A stretch of DNA of 64,000 bases. It comes from CAMYMQ01 sp963730305. Its GTDB lineage: Bacteria; Pseudomonadota; Alphaproteobacteria; Bin65. The translations under genes and the position numbers were made by a program. Positions 16,981 through 25,502 of this stretch are shown here, one piece after another; position 1 is the stretch's first letter; every line of letters begins with the position of its first letter. Under the pieces are notes generated by a model. The model was not told the DNA's origin. It saw nothing but the letters and a program-made list of their open reading frames with translations, and did no database searches. The stretch is taken from assembly GCA_963730305.1 (NCBI GenBank), contig CAVSRB010000001.1:1-64000 (forward strand), in the 5' to 3' direction.

Positions 16981-17473
16981 ATGAGAACACTGAAAAAGCA
17001 TCCATTAACGGAAAAAATCTCATCGGACATCTTGATCGAAGCGATCCGCGTCGAATTGGCGCGCCCGGTGCGAAAAATCGTGCTAAGACCGAACCGTCCT
17101 TTTGAGACCACCTTCTATCCTGGGGATGAGGCCGCAGACAGACTTTCATGCAGGCGCATTCCTACATGGCAAGTTGTGCGGAGTCGCTTCGGTGATCCAT
17201 GAATCGCCGCCTGGCCGAGATGACCCCGGCGCCTGGCGGCTCTGCGGGGTGGCTGTGCTGCAGGATTTCCGCTCCAAAGGGCTGGGTTCCCAGCTGGTCC
17301 AGACCTGTATAGACCAGGTCAAATGGCGTGCTGGCTCCCTGGTATGGTGCCGAGCGCGCAGCAAGGCGCTGGATTTTTACCGCCGGCTCGGCTTTCAGGC
17401 GCAGGGGGATGAGTTCTCAATCCCTGAAATCCGGCCCCCATTTCATAATGGCGCGCTCGATCACGATAAATGA
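16981..17473 (+). CDS. GNAT-family acetyltransferase, one frameshift
   Basis: The first part (MRTLKKHPLTEKISSDILIE ... FETTFYPGDEAAD) is in one frame and continues at about 17,142 in another as TDFHAGAFLHGKLCGVASVI. The acetyl-CoA loop is GVAVLQDFRSKGLGSQLV (Q/R-x-x-G-x-G/A type with K-G-L-G), followed by WCRARSKALDFYRRLGFQ, the last GNAT strand. Rebuilt length is about 163 residues, normal for a single-domain GNAT. It follows the aldo/keto reductase by 9 bases. The substrate is unknown. The frameshift lies near a CAGAC repeat and is probably an error. Confidence 0.75.
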
Positions 17474-17628
17474 GAGAAAGCGGTGAAACTTGGGGAGAAT
17501 GTCCACTTCGAATGGGAGCAGTAAAATGAGGCTGGTCAATCGATCTACGGACGGGTTCAGGCCCCGGACTGGCAAGGCTTTTTCTTATTTTTGGGCGAGA
17601 TCTGAAAGAAGGGCTAAGAGGAGGCAAG

Positions 17629-18610
17629 ATGAGCACACTACTATTGGCCGCCAGCGCTGACGGCTTGGCGGTCATGCGAGCGGGAAGGAGAGGGCTGGCG
17701 TGAAATACGCCGGGGGCTCGATGAGTCAATACGTCACCAGCGTGATCGCCCGCGAAGGCGTGATCCTGGCGGGGACTAAGAACGGCGTGTACCGCTCCGA
17801 CGATTTGGGAGCTTCCTGGCGGGAGGCCAGCCGGGGGTTGGACATCCGCCACGTTCGCTGGCTGGCCTACCACCCCGACGAATCGGATTTCGAGTACGCC
17901 GGCACCGAACCAGCCGGCATCTTCGTCTCGCACGACGGCGCGGAGAGCTGGCGAGGTTGCCCCGAAGTCGCCGAGCTGCGCCGGGAATTCGGCTGGTACC
18001 TGCCCTATTCCCCGGAGGCCGGCTGCGTGCGCGGCCTGGCGATTCACGGCGAGCATGCTTACGCCGCGGTTGAGGACGGCTGCGTGCTGGTCTCGCGGGA
18101 TAAAGGCGAGACCTGGCAACTGGCTCCGGGGAGCCGCGGCCGCCCGGACCACAACCCGACGGAGGGCCGCGTGCATTCCGACGTACACTCGATCGCCGTG
18201 CACCCCTCCTCGGCGGAATTCGTGGCTGCGCCCACCGGCGGCGGCTTCTACCGCTCCATGGACGGCGGCGCGACCTGGACCCCACTCTACGAGCGCTGCT
18301 ACGTCCGGGCGGTGTGGCTCGATCCGCAGGACCGGGACCACATGATCCTCGGCCCGGCGGACGGCGTCGATCGCAATGGGCGGATCGAGGAGACCACCGA
18401 TGGCGGGCAGAGCTGGAACCTGGCTTCTCGAGGCATGGATGGGGTTCCCTGGCGCAGCTACATGGTGGAACGCTTCAGCCAGGTGGGCGATGAACTGCTG
18501 GCGGTGCTCTCCAACGGAGAATTGCACGCCCGCGGCTGGAGGCGCTCGTATGGCGTCGGGTCCTACCGTCGCTGAGCAGCGTGACGGCTGTAACCGCACT
18601 GGAAATTTGA
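17629..18610 (+). CDS. Asp-box (BNR-repeat) beta-propeller protein, frameshifted
   Basis: A strong ribosome site (AAGAGGAGGC) precedes MSTLLLAASADGLAVMRAG. The frame then shifts near 17,690 (EGWREIRRGLDE) and again near 17,725 to YVTSVIAREGVILAGTKNGV, and a third time near 18,535 to end ALVWRRVLPSLSSVTAVTAL at 18,610. Five Asp-boxes are visible: SDDLGASW, SHDGAESW, SRDKGETW, SMDGGATW and TTDGGQSW, the S-x-D-x-G-x-T-W pattern of sortilin/sialidase-type propellers. There is no signal peptide, so it is probably cytoplasmic. Members are annotated as glycosyl hydrolase BNR or exo-alpha-sialidase-like but many are not enzymes. It precedes the SDR gene by 13 bases. Confidence 0.7.
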
Positions 18611-18623
18611 AGGCGAGGTGAGC

Positions 18624-19347
18624 ATGGAAAACCTGGCAGGGAAACGCGCCATTGTAACCGGCGGCGGAACCGGTATCGGTCAGGGCATCGCCCTGGCTTT
18701 CGCCGAAGCCGGGGTGCGGGTGATGATCTGCGGGCGCCGCAAGGCCCCGCTGGAAGCAACCGTCCGAACCATCGGCGAGCTGGGCGGCGAGGGGCGCTAC
18801 ACCCAGGCCGACGTATCGGTCGAAGGTGACGTCGCGCGCCTGGTCGAAGCGACCCAGCAGGCTTTTGGCGGCATTGACATCCTGGTGAACAACGCCGGGA
18901 TCGGCGGGGGCGAACCGGTCCACAGGCACTCGGTCGAGAGCTGGGACCGCATCATGGCAGTCAACCTGCGCGGCCCATTCCTGATGGCCCGGGCGGTGCT
19001 GCCGGGTATGCGCGCCCAGGGTAGCGGGCACATCATCAACATCAGTTCCAGAATCGGGCATGGAGCACTACCCCGGCGATGGAGCCTACGGCGTGGGAAA
19101 ACACGCCCTCAACGACCTGGGCGAATACATCCAGCGCGAGAACCAGGATCTGGGCATACGCGTGGACACTATCTGCCCGGGCATGGTAGTCACCGAGATG
19201 AGCGAGGGCTCTGCCGGGTTGGATGAGTCCAAATGCCTGTATCCCGAGGATATCGCCGACTTGGTTGTCTGGCTGGTGAGCCGCCGCCCGAACGTCAAGA
19301 TCGGCCGGCCGATCCTGATCCAGACCATGGAGAACCCCTGGGAATGA
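18624..19347 (+). CDS. Short-chain dehydrogenase/reductase, one frameshift
   Basis: Start chosen at 18,624 (MENLAGKRAIVTGGGTGIGQ) after GGCGAGGTG. The NAD(P) loop is TGGGTGIGQG, the NNAG motif is present, the catalytic Ser is in INISS, and Tyr-x3-Lys is in GAYGVGKHALNDL after a frame change near 19,050-19,059. The C-terminus VKIGRPILIQTMENPWE differs from the usual IxGxxxxVDGG, so cofactor-side substrate binding may be unusual. It overlaps the esterase start (ATGA). Oxidoreduction of an unknown alcohol or ketone. Confidence 0.8.
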
Positions 19348-20416
19348 GCGGCGACCTGCTAGAACGGGCGCGCCGGGAGGGCGCGCCGCTGATCGATGGA
19401 GAAACAGTGACGTTCCTGTGGGCCGGGGAGGAAGCGCCCCTCCTGGTGGCAGATTTCGGCGACTGGGAGTACGGCCCCATATCCCTGGAGCAGACTGCCC
19501 CCGGGATCTGGACCCACCGCGCCCGGTTCCCGAAGGACGCTTATCTCGAATACGGCTACATCGACCCGCAAAGCGAAGAACGCGTCCCGGATCCGTTAAA
19601 TCCGCAAACCGTTCCCAACGGCTTGGGAGACATCAACCACTTCTTCTACATGCCGGAGGCGCGACCTTCTCCGCTTACCCGCCGGGCGCGGGGCATCCGC
19701 AAAGGAACGCTCACCCGGCATACCTTGCAGGCCGAATATATGCTGGTGGGGCACAGGCGCCGGTATATCTGTACCAGCCGCCTTCGGAGGAGCCCTGCCC
19801 GCTGGTCGTCGTTTACGACGGCAATGACTACCTGCGCCGGGGCAAACTGCTGCCGATCGTGGACAACCTGATCGCCCAAAAGCGCATCCAGCCCATTGCG
19901 CTGGCGATGATCGCCAACCATCCCCAGGCGCGCTCGGTAGAATACGGGAGCAACGACATGATCCTGGGAGTCGTGCTCACCCGGCTGATCCCGCTGGCCC
20001 AAAAGGAGTTAAACCTGCTTGATCCAGACGAGCATCCGGGAGCTTATACTGTGATGGGCGCCTCGATGAGCGGGATGATGGCGCTGTACAGCGGACTGCG
20101 GGCGCCTGACGTCTTCGGCCAGGTGCTGGCCCAATCCGGCGCTTATCGTATGGATAGCTTCGCCTTCGTAGTCAACGACCTGGCGCGCTACGCCCCCAAA
20201 GCGCCGGTGAGGGTCTGGATGGATGTGGGCGAGTTCGAATTCTTGCTCGAGGCCAACCGCGAGATGCACGCCCTGCTGTGCGAGCGCGGCTACCAGGTAG
20301 TTTACCGGGAATACCCCGGCGGGCACAACTACACTTCCTGGCGCAATGACCTGTGGCGGGGCCTGGAGGCATTGTTCGGCCCCGGGTCCGCGGGGGAGGG
20401 CGGTCCGAGCTCATGA
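19344..20416 (+). CDS. Fes/IroE-like esterase with N-terminal E-set domain, one frameshift
   Basis: The first 130 residues (VTFLWAGEEAPLLVADFGDW, GIWTHRARFPKDAYLEYGY) form the E-set/CBM48-like domain found before enterochelin-esterase-type hydrolases. After a frame change near 19,750 the alpha/beta hydrolase follows: CPLVVVYDGNDYLRRGK, nucleophile Ser in VMGASMSGMMAL, an acid in WMDVGEFEF and the catalytic His in PGGHNYTSW. Predicted role: hydrolysis of esters such as siderophore or carbohydrate esters in the cytoplasm (no signal peptide). It is translationally coupled to the SDR upstream and the Nudix gene downstream (ATGA overlaps on both sides). Confidence 0.8.
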
Positions 20417-20883
20417 AACTGGCCACGCTGTGCTACCTGCGCCGGGATGGGCAAACCTTGATGGTCCACCGCAACAAAAAAGAGAACGACATGCACGCCG
20501 GCAAATGGAACGGGTTGGGAGGCAAACTGGAGCCGGGCGAGACGCCCGAAGCCTGCGCCATCCGCGAGATACGCGAAGAGAGCGGCCTGGAGGCGAGAGA
20601 CCCGCGGCTGCGCGGCTTGCTCACCTTTCCGGAGTTTGCAAACAACGAAGATTGGTACGCCTTCGTCTTCGAGGTTGACCAATTCGAGGGAGAACTGATC
20701 AACTCGCCCGAAGGCGACCTGCGCTGGGTGGATGATGATCAGGTGCTCGAGCTCAACCTGTGGGAGGGCGACCATATTTTCCTGCCCTGGCTGGAACAGG
20801 GTAAATTCTTCTCGGGCAAGTTCGTCTATCAAGACGGGCGCCTGCTGGAATACGAAGTTGTCTTCCACGAAGCCGGTCGATGA
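20413..20883 (+). CDS. Nudix hydrolase, MutT-like
   Basis: A 156-residue Nudix protein. The box GGKLEPGETPEACAIREIREESG fits G-x5-E-x7-R-E-U-x-E-E-x-G and supplies the metal-binding glutamates (positions given by residues about 36-58). MHAGKWNGLGGKLEPGE is typical of the 8-oxo-dGTP diphosphatase (MTH1/MutT) branch. The C-terminal strand region contains paired Trp residues (EDWYAFVFEVDQF, WVDDDQ). It overlaps the esterase stop by four bases. Predicted to clean oxidised nucleotides; other nucleoside-diphosphate substrates are possible. Confidence 0.88.
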   Translation: MKLATLCYLRRDGQTLMVHRNKKENDMHAGKWNGLGGKLEPGETPEACAIREIREESGLEARDPRLRGLLTFPEFANNEDWYAFVFEVDQFEGELINSPEGDLRWVDDDQVLELNLWEGDHIFLPWLEQGKFFSGKFVYQDGRLLEYEVVFHEAGR

Positions 20884-20935
20884 AGGCGCGCTTTGCCGGG
20901 TATGCGGTCTGCCCGCCTGATGCACCGCCCGATCG

Positions 20936-21322
20936 ATGCTGCCCCGCCTGTTTCACATGGCCCGCACGTTTAACTACCGCCTGGGCGCTTACCTGCTTGG
21001 CCTCTTATTCGCCCGTATGAGTTTTGCCATCCCTGTCAAACGCTTGCGCGAGACCAATTCCCTGCTGGCTTTCCACCATCCCAAGCCGAGCTACCCGCTG
21101 CATATCTTGCTGGTGCCCAAACGCGCCGTCCGCAGCCTTAGCGATCTGGGCCCTCAAGACGGGGACTTCCTCAACGAGCTCTTCCAAACCGTGCAAAGCC
21201 TGGTGGCTGATTACAATCTGGAAGAGACCGGCTACCGGCTGATCGTCAACGGCGGAAAGTACCAGGAGATCCCCCACTTGCATTTCCACCTGATCGCCGA
21301 AAAAGAACAGGGCGAGTTTTGA
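20936..21322 (+). CDS. HIT-family nucleotide hydrolase/transferase
   Basis: 128 residues ending with the histidine triad HLHFHLIAEKEQGEF; His-x-His-x-His is the active site that forms a nucleotidyl-His intermediate. KPSYPLHILLVPKRAVRSL is the conserved central strand. The first 25 residues (LFHMARTFNYRLGAYLLGL) are hydrophobic and unusual for the family, so an internal start such as the Met at about residue 28 (MSFAIPVKR) is possible, or the protein has an N-terminal membrane anchor. Likely substrate is AMP-lysine or AMP-NH2-type adducts as in Hint proteins. Confidence 0.8.
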   Translation: MLPRLFHMARTFNYRLGAYLLGLLFARMSFAIPVKRLRETNSLLAFHHPKPSYPLHILLVPKRAVRSLSDLGPQDGDFLNELFQTVQSLVADYNLEETGYRLIVNGGKYQEIPHLHFHLIAEKEQGEF

Positions 21323-21333
21323 AGGCTCGCCCT
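21308..21333 (+). terminator. Hairpin overlapping the HIT stop codon
   Basis: CAGGGCGAG (21,308-21,316) pairs with CTCGCCCTG (21,325-21,333); the TGA stop is in the loop. No T run follows, so termination is not certain. Confidence 0.45.
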
Positions 21334-21362
21334 GTAAATTGCTGCGCTGAGAACAACCTGGG

Positions 21363-22025
21363 TTACTTCCTATAACTGCTATAAATTCCTAACACAATGT
21401 CAGCGTAATAATAACCTACATCTTTTGGACCGTAATATTTAAGCGCCTCGCGCATATCCCCGTACTTGTTGAACAAATTAGCCAGCATACCGGTGCCATA
21501 CTTGACGTTGAAAGTTGGATCTTCGAGTTCGTCAATCGTCGGACGGCTGGAGAAACACGGGCCGTTGGGGCACATAAAGTTCGCTGCCAACCCATCCCGG
21601 GGCATTACCTGCATCAGGCCAACTGCCCCACTGCGGGAATAGGCGCTGGGATCGCCGCCGCTCTCCTGCCAGATCAGGGCTGCGATCAGATCCGGTTCCA
21701 GGTCGTGCTGTTTGGAGAATTTGGTGATCAGCTCGCACCACTGGCGGATTTCCTGCGGATAAGTCTCACTGACCTTGCATTTTGCCTTCGGCTTAACCTG
21801 TTGCCCGTCATCATCTCCGCTGGAAGCGTTTGCTTCTTCCTGGGCCTGCTGGGCAGCCTGGGATTCCCCCTGACCGCCCGTTGAGACGATCGGCATTGCG
21901 CTGTTGAACTCTGCGGAAGCGGACATACCCGCAGTAACCGTAAAAATGAAAAACGCCAGGATCAGGCTCGATAAGACTGCGCCGGGAAAAACGTATTGTT
22001 GGGCCGAACCCATGCGGGCCTCCAA
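21363..22025 (-). CDS. Lytic transglycosylase, SLT/MltE-like, membrane-anchored
   Basis: Residues 10-35 (VFPGAVLSSLILAFFIFTVT) are a signal anchor; residues 40-80 are a Gln/Ala/Asp-rich linker; the catalytic domain covers about 85-220. The catalytic Glu is in ALIWQESGGDPSAYSRSGA and GLMQVMP is the diagnostic SLT motif. It cleaves peptidoglycan glycan strands outside the membrane. Two Cys pairs (KCKVS, MCPNGPC, WCELI) may form disulfides. At 220 residues it is short, a single SLT domain. It is divergent from the promoter region at 22,108. Confidence 0.88.
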   Translation of the reverse strand: MEARMGSAQQYVFPGAVLSSLILAFFIFTVTAGMSASAEFNSAMPIVSTGGQGESQAAQQAQEEANASSGDDDGQQVKPKAKCKVSETYPQEIRQWCELITKFSKQHDLEPDLIAALIWQESGGDPSAYSRSGAVGLMQVMPRDGLAANFMCPNGPCFSSRPTIDELEDPTFNVKYGTGMLANLFNKYGDMREALKYYGPKDVGYYYADIVLGIYSSYRK

Positions 22026-22107
22026 TTTGGGAACAAGGGTTGACGAGGTGGGCTAACTTGGTTAAAATAGCACAGATGTTCTATAATGTCAAGCCTGAAA
22101 GTGCCTC

Positions 22108-22136
22108 TTGACAAATCAGAACAAATGTTCTAATAT
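22108..22136 (+). promoter_or_regulatory. Promoter with LexA-type site in the spacer
   Basis: TTGACA (22,108-22,113), a 17-base spacer and TAATAT (22,131-22,136; TATAAT also overlaps at 22,134-22,139) make a strong promoter. AGAACAAATGTTCT at 22,118-22,131 is a perfect palindrome containing GAAC-N4-GTTC, the SOS/LexA box of Gram-positive-type LexA. A repressor there would block RNA polymerase. The first gene on this strand is the membrane protein at 22,340. Confidence 0.6.
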
Positions 22137-22201
22137 AATTACAGCCATTGCAATGTTCTCGGCTGGTTCATCCAGCCCCCTTCAGCCAGGTTCCTGAATA
22201 C

Positions 22202-22270
22202 TGATAGGACTTACGTACTCGTGTGAGCAAAAGGGGTGTTTGGGCAGGCTTCGCCCGCCCAAACACCCCC
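22202..22270 (+). repeat. Dispersed repeat with strong hairpin, copy 1
   Basis: GATAGGACTTACGTACTCG followed by AAAAGGGGTGTTTGGG matches the inverse of 25,354-25,397 in about 30 of 42 positions. In this copy GGGGTGTTTGGGC (22,233-22,245) and GCCCAAACACCCC (22,257-22,269) form a 13-bp hairpin. GGACTTACG-type ends recall IS5-like element termini, and this may be a remnant or miniature element. It is in the 300-base leader of the membrane-protein gene. Confidence 0.5.
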
Positions 22271-22339
22271 ACTTCACCGGCGAACTGCGTAGCTCCTAAC
22301 TCATTAAGAGTCGAACTTCACTTTTACAGGAGGCTTGAT

Positions 22340-23086
22340 ATGAACACGTCCAGCGTTCGCGGCCAGGGCCTGGATGCCCTGATGAACCGCTTCCGGCTGC
22401 AGCGTGGGTTGGCATTTGGAACGATCATCATTGCCGCGCTGCTCGCCTTTGAAATTTTCAATTACAGCACGACCGACTTTGCCCTCTCCGATCTCCTCGG
22501 TGAACTGGAATTCGCCGGAATACGCTGGGCGACGATCCTGGCAATCGCCTTTTGCGGCATCGACTTCGCGGGCATCGCCCGCCTGTTCACCCCCGAAGAC
22601 GGCGCCGACGAACCCACCGAGATCTGGTATTTATTCGGAGCCTGGTTATTGGCTGCCACGATGAACGCCATGCTGACCTGGTGGGGCGTTTCAATCGCCA
22701 TTCTGCAACATGAAACGCTGGGGAACGCGGTAGTGGCTCGCGAGACCCTGCTGCGTGTTGTGCCCATCTTCGTCGCCGTGATGGTCTGGCTGATCCGGGT
22801 GCTGATCATCGGCACCTTCTCTCTGGCAGGCGACCGGCTCTTCAGCCAGGCTGAAAAGGGTTTGAACCAGGGCCGGTTCTCCAGCTCCATGCGTTCCTTG
22901 AGCAACCGCAGCACAGCGCGGGCGAAAAGTACTGCCAAACCCCCCAGGACTTCTTACCGACCGGCACCCAAACCGACCCCGCAGCCCGAATCCACCTACA
23001 ACCGCCCCGAACCCACTTACCACCCGGTTTCGATGAGTATGCGCCCGAACGGCAACGGAGACTCACACCGCAAGGGACGCAGGTAA
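22340..23086 (+). CDS. Unrecognised membrane protein with four helices and proline-rich tail
   Basis: I do not recognise this 248-residue protein. Start at 22,340 is set by ACAGGAGGCTT. Membrane segments lie near residues 23-42, 60-85, 98-118 and 138-160. The C-terminal 80 residues are basic and rich in Pro, Ser and Thr (KPPRTSYRPAPKPTPQPEST) and should be cytoplasmic and disordered. Layout resembles small integral proteins that dock partners through a polyproline tail. The upstream promoter has an SOS-type operator, so DNA damage may induce it. A bidirectional terminator follows at 23,154. Confidence 0.65.
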   Translation: MNTSSVRGQGLDALMNRFRLQRGLAFGTIIIAALLAFEIFNYSTTDFALSDLLGELEFAGIRWATILAIAFCGIDFAGIARLFTPEDGADEPTEIWYLFGAWLLAATMNAMLTWWGVSIAILQHETLGNAVVARETLLRVVPIFVAVMVWLIRVLIIGTFSLAGDRLFSQAEKGLNQGRFSSSMRSLSNRSTARAKSTAKPPRTSYRPAPKPTPQPESTYNRPEPTYHPVSMSMRPNGNGDSHRKGRR

Positions 23087-23153
23087 AAGGATTGGGACGG
23101 GGCCCCCGCCCAACCATTCCCCGCCATGCTTATCCTCCTCCTTCTCAGAGAAA

Positions 23154-23190
23154 GGACGACCCCCGAGTTGCCGCCGGGGGTCGTCCGCTT
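23154..23190. terminator. Bidirectional terminator between convergent genes
   Basis: GGACGACCCC (23,154-23,163) pairs with GGGGTCGTCC (23,177-23,186), followed on the plus strand by GCTTTT. It serves the membrane-protein gene and, in reverse, the histidine kinase ending at 23,191. Confidence 0.75.
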
Positions 23191-24603
23191 TTAACGAGGC
23201 TTGCGCACTGGAAGGGAATTTAACTCTTCAGAGCATTGATCGCCTGCCAGAGGCAGCCAGACGCAGAACGTCGTACCGTGACCTTCCTGTGAATCAACCT
23301 CAATACGCCCGTCATGGTTGCGCACGATCCAGTAAGCGATGGATAGACCCAGTCCGAAACCCTTGCGATCGCGGGAGCGGGTGCGCGACTTTTCGCCGCG
23401 ATAGAAACGTTCAAAGACATGGGGCAGGTCTTCCGCCGGAATGCCCGGACCGGTGTCGCTGACGGTCAGGCGCGCTTGCTCGCCGGCTTTGCCTACCCCA
23501 ACCACTACCTCGCCGCCGGAGGGCGTGTAATTAACCGCGTTGCTGACCAGGTTCACCAGGACTTGCTTGAGGCGGTCCCGGTCACCACAAACCAGCACCT
23601 GGTCGATCTCGCCCAAACGCAGCTGCAAGCGATCGCCCGCCAGCACCCGCATCTGCTGCATCACTTCGAAGAGCAGGGTATCCAGCTCGACCACCCGCAT
23701 ATCCAGCGGGATCTTGCCGGATTCGGCCTGCGCCAGGAGCAGCAAGTCGCCCACCAGGCGAGTCAGGCGATCGACCTCGTTCTCGATGCTTTCCAACGAT
23801 TCCTCGTCGGTATAACCCATGCGGCGCATCAGGTCGACGTTGCCCCGGATAACGGTGAGCGGGGTGCGCAGCTCGTGCCCCACGTCGGCCAGAAAGCGGC
23901 GCTGAGTGTTAAATAGGTTCTCCAGGCGCGCGAGGGTTTGGTTGAAGGCATGAATGAGCTGGCCAACCTCGTCATCCGGTTGGCCCTGGTAGAGGATGCG
24001 GCGCGAGAGGTCATCGGCGCGAGTGATCTGCAGAGCGGTTTCGGTAACCGCTTGCAGCGGAGCCATCGCCCGCCGGGTGCTCAGCCAGCCAGCCAGGCCG
24101 GCAACGAGCATCGAGCCAGCCGAACCGAGCACCAGGACGATCACCAGGGTGTTGCGGGTGGTGTCCACCGCGTTCAAACTGGTTGCGATCTGTATAGTGC
24201 TGACAAGCCGGTCGCTTAAAAATAACGGCACGGTGACGACGCGCAGATGGCGGTCCTGATTGAAAACTGTGCGGTAAACCGGGGTTGGAGATTGGAGCCC
24301 GCCGCTGTCCAGCGGACGGTCGAAGACGCCGGTATTGGTCGCCAGCAGGCGGTTATCCGGACTCCAGGCCTGCACGTACATGTTGGCGCTGAAATCCATA
24401 GAGGGCAGGGTAATGGCTGTGCGGTCGCGGCCCTGAACGATAGTGATATTGTTATAGATCTCGGACCAGGTCTGGCTCAGGGTCTCATCGATCTGGTCGA
24501 TCAAAATGACGCTGACCAGGCCGTACACCGTCACCCCAAAAACGAGCAAAACCACGCCTAACAGCGTGGTATAGAGCAAGGCCAGGCGAACTCGCAGGGT
24601 CAT
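23191..24603 (-). CDS. Sensor histidine kinase, HAMP type
   Basis: 470 residues: membrane segments near 7-27 and 155-178, an outer domain between them (about 120 residues, no recognised fold), HAMP about 180-232, H-box VGHELRTPLTVIRGN with the phosphoacceptor His, N-box NLVSNAVNYTP, DTGPGIP and GFGLGLSIA of the ATPase domain. It ends with an unstructured tail. The response regulator starts upstream on the same strand and the two are 16 bases apart, so they form one operon with the regulator first. The signal is unknown. Confidence 0.92.
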   Translation of the reverse strand: MTLRVRLALLYTTLLGVVLLVFGVTVYGLVSVILIDQIDETLSQTWSEIYNNITIVQGRDRTAITLPSMDFSANMYVQAWSPDNRLLATNTGVFDRPLDSGGLQSPTPVYRTVFNQDRHLRVVTVPLFLSDRLVSTIQIATSLNAVDTTRNTLVIVLVLGSAGSMLVAGLAGWLSTRRAMAPLQAVTETALQITRADDLSRRILYQGQPDDEVGQLIHAFNQTLARLENLFNTQRRFLADVGHELRTPLTVIRGNVDLMRRMGYTDEESLESIENEVDRLTRLVGDLLLLAQAESGKIPLDMRVVELDTLLFEVMQQMRVLAGDRLQLRLGEIDQVLVCGDRDRLKQVLVNLVSNAVNYTPSGGEVVVGVGKAGEQARLTVSDTGPGIPAEDLPHVFERFYRGEKSRTRSRDRKGFGLGLSIAYWIVRNHDGRIEVDSQEGHGTTFCVWLPLAGDQCSEELNSLPVRKPR

Positions 24604-24619
24604 TTACACCCGCTGGGGG

Positions 24620-25297
24620 TCAATCCGGCTCCCGCAAGACATAACCCATGCCGCGCACGGTGTGAATCAGGCGGGGCTCTTCCTCGGCTTCCAATTTCTG
24701 GCGCAGATAGCGGATATAGACCTCGATGATGTTGCTCTCGCCGCCAAAATCGTAGCCCCAGACGCGATCGAAGATCATGTCGCGGGTCAGCACCTGGCGG
24801 GGGTGGCGCATGAACAGCTCCAGCAGTTCATACTCCTTGGCGGTGAGCGAGATGGTGCGTTCGCCGCGCGCAGCCTGGCGCGTGCCGGTATCCAGGGATA
24901 GGTCGGCGAAGCGCAGAACCTGGGGGCGGCTGGGCTGGGCGCGGCGCAGCAGGGCGCGGATGCGGGCCAGCAACTCGTCCAGGTTGAAGGGTTTGACCAT
25001 GTAATCATCGGCGCCCATATCCAGGCCGAGGACGCGGTCGTTGACCGTGTCTTTGGCCGTCAGGATCAGGATCGGCACCGGCCCCCCGGCGCGCAGGCGG
25101 CGGCAGACCTCCAGGCCATCGATGCCCGGCAGCATCAAGTCCAGCACCACCAGGTCAGGGGGATTGTCCCGGGCAAGCGCCAGGCCCGTCTGGCCATCCG
25201 GGGCAACGTCCACCTGGTAACCTTCGTACGCCAGGCCGCGGCGCAAGAATTTTAGAATTGCTTCATCGTCTTCGATGATCAAGATTCGCGGACTCAT
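24620..25297 (-). CDS. OmpR-family response regulator
   Basis: 225 residues from the ATG at 25,297 (MSPRILIIEDDEAILKFL), placed by ACAGGAGTAAGT; an upstream extension to 25,396 is not needed. Receiver: IIEDDE acid pocket, phosphoacceptor Asp in VVLDLMLPG, Lys in MVKPFNLDEL. Output: winged helix with SLTAKEYELLELFMRHP and EVYIRYLRQKLE, ending VRGMGYVLREP. Closest in layout to MprA/CssR/TrcR-type regulators. A CTTAAC-7-GTTAAG inverted repeat at 25,404-25,422 upstream may be its own operator. Confidence 0.93.
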   Translation of the reverse strand: MSPRILIIEDDEAILKFLRRGLAYEGYQVDVAPDGQTGLALARDNPPDLVVLDLMLPGIDGLEVCRRLRAGGPVPILILTAKDTVNDRVLGLDMGADDYMVKPFNLDELLARIRALLRRAQPSRPQVLRFADLSLDTGTRQAARGERTISLTAKEYELLELFMRHPRQVLTRDMIFDRVWGYDFGGESNIIEVYIRYLRQKLEAEEEPRLIHTVRGMGYVLREPD

Positions 25298-25353
25298 ACT
25301 TACTCCTGTTTGATCTTCGATCACACGCTCACCTGCCTGCGCCACGTTCGGCG

Positions 25354-25397
25354 CTCTATCACCCCAAACACCCACTTTCTGCCCTCGAGTGCGCAAG
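25354..25397 (-). repeat. Dispersed repeat, copy 2
   Basis: Read on the minus strand: GATAGGACTTGCGCACTCG then GGGTGTTTGGGG, the counterpart of 22,202-22,245. Here the second arm of the hairpin is absent. It lies between the regulator start and its possible operator. Confidence 0.45.
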
Positions 25398-25403
25398 TCC
25401 TAT

Positions 25404-25422
25404 CTTAACAAATTGCGTTAAG
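25404..25422 (-). promoter_or_regulatory. Inverted repeat CTTAAC-N7-GTTAAG upstream of the regulator
   Basis: CTTAAC (25,404-25,409) and GTTAAG (25,417-25,422) with 7 bases between, about 110 bases upstream of the response regulator start, in an AT-rich stretch. The first two-component system also has TTAAGAA in its promoter (9,549). Confidence 0.3.
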
Positions 25423-25449
25423 AATATACCACAGGGAAGACAAAGGCAG

Positions 25450-25473
25450 AAGGCCACCTGCTGGGGTGGCCTT
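25450..25473 (-). terminator. Terminator after rplL
   Basis: AAGGCCACC (25,450-25,458) pairs with GGTGGCCTT (25,465-25,473). On the minus strand CTGCCTTTGTCTT follows. It closes the rplJ-rplL transcript. Confidence 0.7.
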
Positions 25474-25502
25474 CGCCGTGTGCGGTTGTCCTGGTTGGCA
25501 GC

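Noticed and set aside
21363..22025. Prophage endolysin
   Set aside because: No phage genes nearby, N-terminal anchor and SLT motifs fit a cellular lytic transglycosylase.
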